Assembly (NCBI GenBank): GCA_023014365.1
Contig: JAEBUN010000018.1
Span: 744,001-808,000 of the forward strand
Length of the DNA stretch: 64,000 nucleotides
Origin: Lepiota brunneoincarnata
Lineage: Eukaryota > Basidiomycota > Agaricomycetes > Agaricales > Agaricaceae
Direction of reading: 5' to 3'
Position numbers and translations under genes: made by a program. Below the pieces are notes generated by a model. That model saw only the letters and a list, made by a program, of their open reading frames with translations. It had not been told where the DNA came from and searched no databases. Positions 55,430-64,000 of this stretch are shown here, in pieces (the stretch's first letter is position 1; the number at the start of each line of letters is the position of its first letter).

Positions 55430-56996
55430 CTACTCTCTATAGATGGAATTAATCTCAAAGTCCACCTGATGAGTTCGTTGGAATCGCTTGACCACTCGAG
55501 CAACAAACTGCCGAACCTCAGGATCAGGATCGTGATCCACCGACTCGTACATCTCAAAGGATCCATGAACGAACACTTTCTTGAGAACGATTGGGGGACA
55601 CTTGAATTTTCGGAGTTTAGGGAGCCGCATAGCAAGTTCCAACCAACTTGTCTAGACTTTATTAGATTGTCACGATGTCGTGAGGTGGTGCAGATATCTC
55701 ACCAATACTTTCGAATTCCTCATGGCCACGTCCTCGGGTGACACCGACATGTAGCAGCAAAGGTGCCGAAGAGATTGACACTCTTCTACCCCCTTGAGCT
55801 GCTCGGAGCTCGAAACCCGCGACCACTGCGTCGTGGTATTTCCACCGACATTCAACGATCTCAGCGAGTCCTTGTGATGGGGGAGCACGGCAGAAAAGAA
55901 CTTGTCCACAAGCTGAGGTGAGTCGTCGGGCGGGTGTCGGGGTTCAAGGCGCAAGCGCTCAATATCAGAGCATGATAAAAGGTAGCTGAAAATGGCAGGC
56001 GGGTGAATGGCATCGATGCAAATATCTGTGAGGAAGATATTTTCACTCTGCAGAATGGAAAAAATTTCGCCGAGGTGGTTCGCTGCTGAGCGACTGGGAC
56101 TTCTTGAGATTTTCAGTGCTTTTAAGTAACGGAAATGTCGTAAGTGTGTCCGAAAATCTTCTGGCGTGACCACGATAGCGCACACTTTGAGTCGTTTGAG
56201 CTTTAGAAAAGCATCTGCAGGGAGTAATGAAAGGGGGGTGAATAACTCCTTCAATGTCATCTCCCCTTCAGGACGGCAAGGTCGTGGTATCGTGAAAGTA
56301 AAGCTTCCAAGGTCCGGGCAACGCACTATGAGCTTCGAAATCTCTGATATCAGTGTGGGGCCTAGTGGCACGAAGGCTTTCCAGATCACCACAAAGGCAC
56401 TGAGGTTAGAGAGTGGGTCAAGCGAGAATTCGGGAGCGGGATGGTCAAAAATCGTGATGGTGAGTTCCCTCAGGGTTTGCACCGAGCCCAGCGTGCCAAT
56501 GAAGCGAGTGACCCCGTCAAGCGGGTAGGCCTCGCACGGGTGGTAGTCCCATCTGTGCCAATTGAGTTGCATGGCGGCTTTGCAAAATATAGCTTACCGG
56601 AGGGAGTGTAGGTTTCTCATTGCCGGGACCAGCAGATCCAGCAAGACCAACCAAGGGAGCTGTTCCTCGTGCTCGTCATATATAGACGCCATACTGACCT
56701 CTGCGTTCCTGACACTTTCAAAAACCGTCTTCTTGCCTGCCCTCAATATCGATGTGATCGCCTCGCGATTTCTCTGTCTAGGCAGGAACTGTAGGTCAAA
56801 CATCACAGTTGCGAATAGAACAGGGGAAATAATGGAATTGAATCGCTTTGATACGAGACGTAGGCGGCGGAGACAATCAACACGGCTGGGGGCGGGGATC
56901 TGAGGGAAATGAACTAAGCCACGCTTGGGCTGAACCTGGTTCACTTACGAGATCGACGACTCTGAGGATAATTTCGTTTGGTATCTCGTTGAGCAT
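55430..56996 (-). CDS. F-box protein, complete, four exons (473 aa)
   Basis: Exons 56949-56996, 56598-56899, 55703-56552 and 55430-55651 join in phase to 473 codons plus stop. Introns have GTAAGT/CAG, GTAAGC/CAG and GTGAGA/TAG borders. The F-box spans exons 1-2 (MLNEIPNEIILRVVDL, then RLVSKRFNSIISPVLF). The C-terminal part is leucine-rich: VQTLRELTITIFD, ALKISRSP and LPKLRKFKCPP. As an SCF adaptor it would bind Skp1; its substrate is unknown. It gives the full model for the partial copies at 1-644 and 63497-64000. Confidence 0.85.
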
Positions 56997-57262
56997 GGGT
57001 AGCATTAGGACTGAACGGCTGTTATCAGCAGGGGTGCCAAGATCAGGTTAGATACACATGTTTAGTCGAGAAGTATAGAATTTCTGTGCGTGCTATTTCC
57101 GGCAATATCTTCTATAGGAATACTATGGCAGAGCCGAGGCACGGGGTCGAGCGGCCCCTGTAGTTCTGTCCGTATGCTGTCTATACCTCTAATCTCTGCC
57201 ATCTGGTGAGATTCCACTCTTTAATGCAGTGAGATCTATATCCCAATTTGACTCATCATGAT
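56997..57262 (-). promoter_or_regulatory. F-box upstream region, second copy
   Basis: Similar to 645-945. Shared pieces include CTATTTCCGGCAATATC and TAATGCAGTGAGATC. Confidence 0.45.
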
Positions 57263-57299
57263 TAATCTCCCCTATCTAATACCCCTCCTGTTCCCTACA

Positions 57300-58170
57300 T
57301 CAACGACCCAATAATCCACGAGTCATCCGGTGCAGATGCAGCATTGACACTATTCGGACTGCTCAAGTTCCGTGGGTATGGGTTGGGAAGGAGTTACTAT
57401 ATGGCAAGTCCCTCGCTGGATCTCCTCTGCACTTTAATGGCCTTCCAGGATCAAAAGTATTTGCATCTAGTTCGTGGGCAAGGCCACCGCTTCCAGCGAA
57501 ATAGTTCTATCGCCGTTTCTGAAGCCCTGAAGCACTTTACCTCGCTAAACGAACTCCAGATTGATCTCAGAGTAATTCCGAGCGAGGAGGCAACGTTACC
57601 GTCTCCAGCTCCTCACCTTTGAGCTGCAGGACTTTTTTATTATATATATGACATCCTCTCCCTCCGCTGACTAGTACTAGTAGTTTGCGGTGATGATGGC
57701 TTATCATGGAAAGTCCTATGTGATTATGGCAATGTTGAAAATATCGTCTGTCAATCGTCGATAGTCCTGCTCAGGGACAAGATCAGGTGGCCTTCGACGT
57801 ATCCTAACAACCTCAATTATTGCCACCTCGACCTTCGCTCGGACTTTGGCACTACCATCCTCACCGCACTCGCTGACACCATACCTCCATCAGGGTGTAT
57901 GTTAGAGGAACGTTACATTTATCCCCCTGAAAATTTCCCGCTACGTTGGAGGGGAGACTCATGCTAGCTCAAAATCCTCTCACCTCGTTCCTGAGGCTTG
58001 AAGCTATCAAATACAGCCCGCAGGAACCAGATGGAATCGCCACCGTAGAGAAACTTATCGTGGCACTCAATCGCAGAGCTGCCTGTTATTTCAGTGAACT
58101 TCCAAACACCCATGCACGCCATTCATGCTTGATGCGGGGGGGAGGACTACGGCCTCAGTGGGACTAAAAG
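57300..58170 (+). pseudogene. Decayed fragment of an F-box/leucine-rich gene
   Basis: Two short plus-strand pieces look like the middle of an F-box-type protein. One at 57344-57622 contains FTSLNELQIDLRVIPS; one near 57780-57960 contains NYCHLDLRSDF and RYIYPPENFPLRW. There are stops and frame changes between them and no F-box start. It is probably a degraded duplicate. Confidence 0.4.
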
Positions 58171-58347
58171 AATCGACACGGGTAACCTATGTTTATATAG
58201 ACCTATACATATGTATCCGCACAAGTACCAATCACATAATTCGCACTTGAAACACCAGCCTTCTCGACTCGATCACCGAAACCGCTCCTCGAACTTGGAA
58301 AACACAATCGCGGAAAGACACGGCACCTCTCTCACAGCCAAGATATT

Positions 58348-60402
58348 CTACACAAAAACCGCCCAAGGCTGAGTGAGATCGGAAAACACGCGACAAATAA
58401 AAGACACTTACATCTACAGATTCACAAGGTACCCCCCTAAGTGCCAAAGAACTCCACCGACTAAGCCCAGGTAACAACCCCGCCAACCTAATTCTCACCT
58501 CCTCCCCAGACCCAGCCTCACTATCCACAAATACGTTCTTCTCCAACCCATCGAACAGTACCTCCGTCGCCTTATCGAGACAGTTTTCTAGCACTGTAGC
58601 GAAATCAGACGAGCAAATTATATCACGGGTTTCGTTAAGCAATTTTGTGAACGGAACATCAGCGGTGTGAGGGTGTGGATTTGGTAGTGGGAGTGTTTGG
58701 AGCTCGGTGGCGGGGGCGGCAGATGTGGTGGAGGCGTCGGGCCGTGGTATAAGGGTAGCGAGGGGGTCGGGGGCATTATTGAGAGCGGAGATGAGATAGT
58801 TGGAGTGAGAGAGTTGGGAGGAGGAGATGGAGGTGGATGATTCTATTGTTAGCCTGTCCTGCACGGCGGTATAGGCTTGTGAGGAATCTCCGGTGTATGC
58901 CGGGAAGCCGCCTTGGGTAAGGACGTGTTGGACCATTTCAGGAGTCGGAGGGAGGAGAGTTGAAAGAAAGCTATATGGAAAGCGCAAGGCGTTAAAGTGG
59001 AGGTATCGGATACGAAATGACAGGAGGCATACTTGATTCGGCGCTCGTTGCCTTCGAATGTAATTTCGTGCTCGACGCGTCGTCTGATATCGCTGATGAG
59101 TCTGTGGAGGTCAGTGATGCTAAGCTTTGTCTTTAGTGCAACACTAGCAAAGGCTAGATGTTAGAGTGGGCAAGGGGGCGAAGCACAGAGACGTACCCCT
59201 CGAACACCTCTTCCACACCTCGTCGGACGCGTTCGCCTACGTCTTTCCATCCAACATGTAACAACCACCAACTGAGAGTGAGGTATTTGTTTTCTACATC
59301 TTCTGGGATGGCCCCATCGTCTGCGTCCTCATCTCGTAGGAAAGTGCCAGACATAAGATCCTCCATGGCCTGCCCACCACCAAAGAGGAGCCCGCTGAGA
59401 GATAGTTCGGATTCAAGTCGCTCTCGCATACGCTCATCGCGTTCTTGTTGTAGGACGGCGTTCACGTATTTTGAACGAGCGAGCAATGTCAGTTGGATTG
59501 TTGCGAGGAGACAAAGGAGTGTCGTTGAGTATAGGGTGGTAAGAGTTCGAGTGAAGGCTGCAATAGAGTAGGTAAAAACTAACAGGATACACAGAAGACG
59601 ATGACATACTCAGCATCTTTACTTCGTTCCATAGCTCAGCCCTTGTTCGAGTGTCTGCGGGCTCGGAGATGACGGACGAGCTCATTAAGTTGTCCGACTA
59701 AGGGATCATCATTTCAGCAAAGGAATCTCATGATTATAGCTATACGACACACCAATCGTGAGCCGTCCGCAGACATATTCTCTCCAGGTCGAGGCGACTC
59801 GCGTGTCCCGGCGGTAATAATAGAAGTCGACATAAGGTCTTTTGTAGACTCTGACATCCCCACGCCACTCTGGGCGATAACATTTGATTCAGCAGATGGG
59901 ACAGTTGCTGCCAGTGCATCCGTGAGGGAGAAACTCGTGGAAGCCACCGAAGGTGCCACAGAGCCAGCATCGGAGCGTATTTCCTGTTCATGCAGAATGT
60001 CTATGCTTGAAGAGAGACTCGATGGTGGCCTCAGGTGCTGTCGTGTGCTTCTGGCCTTGGATCTACTCTGGAGTTCCTGTGTGAGGGTTTCCACGTCCAT
60101 GTTTTCGAGGATCTGGTCCGCCAGTGTGGGTAGAAGCGCCAGAACTGTGTATGAACCATCCTCCTGTGTCTGCTGAAAGCGCCTCTTGAGGCTGGAGTGC
60201 ACTTCAGAAAACACAAAATCATTCTGAAAGAACTGGCAACGCACACATCCCTTGCTGCCTGCTCCCGCGCAAGCCTGTCCTTGACCTCCTCGAGACGGCT
60301 TTTTATGTACCTGTTTGCGAGGTACAGACCGCCGACAAAACCAGCGGTTTTTGTGAAGCCTTTCCTGCGGTCATAGACGTATGTTTTGAGGGAAGAAAGC
60401 AT
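58348..60402 (-). CDS. PEX3: Peroxin-3, peroxisomal membrane biogenesis factor
   Basis: Anchors PEX19 and its cargo at the peroxisomal membrane. Exons 60245-60402, 59753-60191, 59610-59697, 59197-59557, 59033-59143 and 58412-58970 are in phase. A last short exon 58348-58368 is proposed after a GTAAGT intron; without it the frame ends at 58232. The N-terminus MLSSLKTYVYDRRKGF, the adjacent membrane anchor AGFVGGLYLANRYI and the block RRFQQTQEDGSYTVLALLPTL are PEX3 hallmarks. RAELWNEVKML, LARSKYVNAVLQQERDERM, YLTLSWWLLHVGW and HEITFEGNE also fit. A long serine-rich insertion follows exon 2's conserved part. The frame is open 60 codons upstream of the chosen ATG, but other PEX3 proteins begin at MLSS. 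Confidence 0.88.
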
Positions 60403-60548
60403 TGAGAAGATGGCCGATGATTGGCATTGGTTAGACCCAAAAGCGCACATGTTTTCGTCTGCAACTGGGGTTAGGGTTTCATTGTTCCCGAGGTTCGCAA
60501 ACAAACCAAACAGCCCTTTCCTTCCTTCGTCGCTTTCTCCGATAAATA
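60403..60548. promoter_or_regulatory. Bidirectional promoter between PEX3 and the small membrane protein
   Basis: 146 bp separate the two start codons, so both genes must share it. No TATA box is obvious. Confidence 0.5.
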
Positions 60549-61001
60549 ATGGTATGTAGCACTTGGACTTTTGCGCACACACCTTCTCACTTCTCGTTGG
60601 TAGGGCGGTGGTGCTAGGTATCCATTCCCAAAATACGTGTGGTCACCGTCAGGTACGTCGGCGCCACCAATAGCCTCCTCGCCGTCTCACTCCGATTACC
60701 AGGTGGCTGGTGGGTCCGACCCTCCAATTGGGCATCAAACACCGTTATTACTTGCGGTGGCATTCTTGCAGTCACATACGCTGTCTGGCATATCAGCGCA
60801 GAGAAAGAGGTACAGTATCTTATGGGCATACTGGACATGGCTAATTGTTACCTTTAGCAACGGTTAGCCGAGCCTAACCACCCTATCCCTTCGATGCTGG
60901 TGAGTCTGCTTGTCCTTTGATTGTTGCGAGTCTTATGGCGTATGTTCCAGTGGGCCAAGGAGTACAAGGACCGGAAACTCAACTTTCGGCGTGAACAATG
61001 A
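60549..61001 (+). CDS. Small single-pass, probably mitochondrial membrane protein (83 aa, five exons)
   Basis: Built from exons 60549-60551 (only ATG), 60604-60652, 60703-60809, 60858-60899 and 60951-61001; all four introns are GT-AG and all phases fit. The protein starts MGGGARYPFPKYVWSPSGGW and has one hydrophobic helix (NTVITCGGILAVTYAVW) followed by the charged HISAEKE. It ends with IPSMLWAKEYKDRKLNF. This pattern (WSP-GGWW-P-NW, one helix, IPSM-W) recalls small conserved fungal proteins of the mitochondrial inner membrane, perhaps respiratory-complex accessory subunits. That identity is from memory and not proven. No exon is long enough to appear as a notable ORF. Confidence 0.78.
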
Positions 61002-61528
61002 AAACCGCTAGCATTGTTCATAATTTAATGCAAACTGCCAGATAATAGAAGCCTTCCTGTCGATTACGTGCATGCCCAGTGTCGTGTTTTCAGATCTAAC
61101 AACAAACACGCGCTCGTTACTAAGAGACCGAATATGCAACGAAACTTAAAACTCAGAACACAGCGGGGCGTGTCCAGCCAGCATGGTACAAGCCCCCACC
61201 ACATGAGGCCGTGGCTGTGCACACCTCACCATCCGACCACGATGATCTGATACACGCACGCAAGTATCTAATCATGGCCTTTTGTTGCGCTCGGGAGCAC
61301 CGCCTCGTACTTTGGTCACCTACGCGCTTCGAACTCATGTCATTGTTCTTTGCTCTATGCTGTCCGAAATTCTGGTCCGGGTGCTATAGCTACCACGATG
61401 CACCGGCGGGTTCTTCATTCGATCTCTATCATGAACTCATGAATCTAAAGCTAGTCGTTCCATCTTTGCATTGGAGCCACTTGAAACTCTATAAAGTCTT
61501 CTTGGTGTGTGTCAACGTGCATAACGCG

Positions 61529-61553
61529 TCTCTCTCTCTCTCTCTCTCTCTCT
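61529..61553 (+). repeat. (TC)n microsatellite
   Basis: Twelve TC units, 60 nt before the next gene's ATG. CT-rich tracts are common in fungal promoters. Confidence 0.8.
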
Positions 61554-61613
61554 TCACCATCATTCCCGTGATTTTGGCCATTACTGGCACAAACGACTGC
61601 CTCACCAGTCACT

Positions 61614-63242
61614 ATGTCCTCAGAAGCATCAACACCCAAGCTACGAAGACCCGAACCAGATCTGGAGACGGTACCTCTGGCCAAAACCACGCGCAAGACC
61701 ATTGAGCGTCTCGCTCCTTTCTGCCAAATGCGACTTCCGTACGTCCCGTTCATTACTAGTGATTCGCCTCGGATTTCAATTCTATACCTCAATAGCCCCA
61801 ACTCCCCGAATGTACCCCTCGTTCCCAAGACCAACAGCAAGATCCTCCGTTTTATGCAAGCAGTCGACACGAGCATGCTGGTAGCCCAAATTGGGTACCG
61901 ACTAGCCAGCGATGCCGCGTCATTGTGCGACCCGTTCGCGCCCCCTAATAGCGCCATCAATGGGACTAAGCGCACCCTTCCTGCTCCGACACCAGAGATG
62001 TTGCAGATGATGGCTGCGCATGGACATAGCCATGCGCTCAAGACGAGTGAGACGTTTAGGGATGTCCAACAGGAAATTTACAAGGTATGGTGTATTCGAA
62101 CGCTATTTCTTTTCCATGGCGCCCACTGACGTTGGGTTCGCTTCTTTGATAGATTGCCGCAGTTACGAAGGATAACGACGTCATCGTCCTCGTCCCCCCA
62201 GACCCTCAACAACGTGAGTCCCCCCCCTTCGCCCACCTTTCCCCCCTTTCACCACATAACCTAATCTCGCTCTCATCTCCACACGCGTATTAGCCGCAAC
62301 TCTCCGCAAAGCGCTCAAAGATGTTGGCTCAGACCTCGTTGCAAACCTCAACCTCCTCAGTCAATTCTCGCGAGGAATGCTCGATCTCACATCATGGTGG
62401 GAATGGCTCGAGGAGGAACTCATGGTGCCCAATTCGACACTCTTGCCTCCCCTCGATCAGCGTGATGCAGAATTATACGCGAGGTGGAGTAAGATCAAGG
62501 GTGGATATTTGGATTACTACAATGCGGTATGTTTCCTCCCTCCCCCCTTCGTTTTTTGCTTCCTGAGGGTGCTGATATGGTGTTTGGGAATGGTTTGCAG
62601 ATCCGTGTTGTGTATACGAGGTACCCGCAACTGCTTACGACGTCGAGTACGGCGTGGCAGTCTACAAGCTCTGTTCCCCCTCCACCTAGCTCCCCTGGCT
62701 CTTCGTGGGATGGGAGCTTCCAGGACCTGGGTGCGATTGCAACGGCATCTGCAGAAGAATTCCCCGAGAGGGAAGCAGAAGGTAGGACGGAAGTCCCAGA
62801 AAAGGCCCAAGAGCAAGAGAAGAAGGGAGGAAAAGCCAAGAGCGTGAAGAGTGTAAAGAACGTGAAAGTGTTCGTTAGCAAGTTCCGTCTGGCGAAAGTA
62901 CTTCGTCGGAAGAAGGGCGACGAAGGCGATAGAGAGGCCGAACCCAAGAAGGGAAAAAAGAAGGGCAAGGGGAAGAGAAAGGAGGAGGTACAAGGTCGGG
63001 ATGAGAAACACCCCACCGATGGCTCGCGTCCGGCTGATAAAGAAGAGCTGGCGATGCTACCCAAAGAAACGTCCGCAACGGAGGTTGGTGACCGTAGGAG
63101 CACTCACAGTTCTGGAGCAGCATCCTCGACTTCCATATCCAAGTCCGAAAAAAAATCTAAGGGACGTATTGCGAAAGCTCTGGCTCTCCTGCGCAGGGGG
63201 CTTGCGCGTCTCGGTTGTCATAACCCCCAAGTCGATGACTAG
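61614..63242 (+). CDS. Conserved fungal protein of unknown function (468 aa, four exons)
   Basis: Exons 61614-62084, 62153-62213, 62294-62526 and 62601-63242 join in phase. The first ATG after the TC tract is taken as the start. Landmarks: LPAPTPEMLQMMAAHGHSHA, DDVIVLVPP-like DNDVIVLVPPDPQQ, TLRKALKDVGSDLVANLNLL, FSRGMLDLTSWWEWLEEELM and IRVVYTRYP. The last exon is a long lysine-rich, charged region with KSVKSVKNVKVF and KKGKKKGKGKRKEE, ending RRGLARLGC. I recall similar agaricomycete proteins but no function. The tail suggests RNA, membrane or nucleolar contact, which is only a guess. Confidence 0.75.
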
Positions 63243-63374
63243 CTAGTCTAGTGGTTCTGTCACTATTTATCGATTGTAGATTGTATCGTTGTACCGTGTA
63301 TTTGGATATGTAGAGTATCAAGGAATAATTGTGAGGTTTCCGCGCCCAGAGGGGGGAACAGATCATTCCGCTTA

Positions 63375-63496
63375 GAGTAGGCTACCGGAAATAGCACGCA
63401 CAGGAATTCTATACTTCTCGATTAAACACATGTGTCTGACCCGATCTTGACACCCTTGCTGATAACAGCCATTTAATCCAAACGCTAACGCTAACG
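63375..63496 (+). promoter_or_regulatory. F-box upstream region, third copy
   Basis: Complement of the upstream piece seen at 700-760 and 57050-57105 (CGGAAATAGCACGCACAGGAATTCTATAC). Confidence 0.45.
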
Positions 63497-64000
63497 ATGC
63501 TTAACGAGATACCAAACGAAGTTATCTTCAGGATCGTCGATCTCGTAAGTGAACCATGTTCAGCCCAAGCCTGCGTTGGCTCATTTCCCTCAGATCCCCG
63601 CACCCAGCCGTGTTGATTGTCTCCGCCACCTGCGCCTCGTATCAAAACGATTCAATTCCATTATTTCCCCTATTCTGTTCTCAACTGTGGTGTTCGACCC
63701 ACAGTACCTGCCTAGACCTCGACATTGCGAGGCGATCACATCGGTGTTGAGGGCGGGCAAGACAACTGTTTTTGAAAATGTCAGGAACGCGGAGGTCAAT
63801 CTGACGTCTATATATGAGCACGAAGAACAGCTCCCTTGGTTGGTCTTGCTGGATCTGCTGGTCCCGGAAATGAGAAACTTACATTCACTCCGGTAAGCTA
63901 AATGTTGCAAAGCTGCCGAATGACTCAATTAGCACAGGTGGGACTACCACCCCTGTGAGGCCTATGCACTTGACCGGATCACCCGCTTCGTTGGCTCGCT
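63497..64000 (+). CDS. F-box protein, 5' part (runs off right edge)
   Basis: Exon 1 is 63497-63544 (MLNEIPNEVIFRIVDL), exon 2 is 63594-63892, and exon 3 begins at 63938 and is open to the edge. The exon lengths of 48 and 299 nt equal those of the copy at 1-644. After the second junction it reads RWDYHPCEAYALDRI, as in the other two. It points toward the right edge, so with the copy at 55430-56996 it brackets PEX3 and its neighbours in opposite orientation. Confidence 0.85.

Noticed and set aside
60403..60582. 60-codon N-terminal extension of PEX3
   Set aside because: In frame, but PEX3 proteins start at the MLSS-type N-terminus needed for membrane targeting; the upstream sequence lacks conservation I can recognise and would occupy the shared promoter.
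1..64000. tRNA, rRNA or other RNA genes
   Set aside because: I looked for cloverleaf-like and rRNA-like stretches and saw none that I could support; a dedicated search could still find one.

Overview
The window reads as nuclear DNA of a basidiomycete fungus, most likely an agaricomycete close to Rhizoctonia/Ceratobasidium. Genes are split by 40-60 nt GT-AG introns. Families seen are DUF6535 membrane proteins, many F-box/leucine-rich proteins, PEX3, a KDZ (Kyakuja-Dileera-Zisupton) DNA-transposon gene and chromodomain Ty3/Gypsy retrotransposons. The species assignment is inference.

Layout. 1-7.2 kb: the 5' part of an F-box gene running off the left edge, a gene-poor stretch, and a DUF6535 gene. 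9-15.2 kb and 33-51 kb form one CpG-poor block, split by a retrotransposon stack. The block holds an agaricomycete gene of unknown function broken by a Tc1-like element, a KDZ transposase gene, two WD40-like genes, a proline-repeat gene with a conserved C-terminal domain, an intact F-box gene, and repeats.

15.2-33.0 kb is a stack of insertions that can be dated by target-site duplications (TSDs). Gypsy element B (minus strand, TSD GTACC) entered the CpG-poor block. Gypsy element A of the same family (plus strand, TSD GTTAG) then entered the 3' ORF of B. A 1.28-kb TG...CA element (X) then entered the 3' LTR of A at a CCGG site. A second X copy sits in the KDZ gene, also at CCGG. Solo LTRs of two Gypsy families lie at 39.8 and 48.7 kb, and a 5'-truncated Gypsy element C of a second family lies at 51.0-55.0 kb.

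55.4-64 kb is CpG-rich, ordinary host DNA: a complete F-box paralogue, a decayed F-box-like fragment, PEX3 divergently paired with a five-exon 83-residue membrane protein gene, a four-exon gene of unknown function, and the start of a third F-box paralogue.

The most unusual feature is the retrotransposon design. Both Gypsy families carry an extra zinc-knuckle ORF after pol, overlapped over most of its length by a second long ORF in the same relative (+1) frame. In family A/B that second ORF runs into the 3' LTR, which supplies an acidic tail. The A/B primer-binding site is a 12-nt perfect complement of LTR sequence about 35 nt after the TATA box, which points to self-priming as in Tf1/sushi elements.
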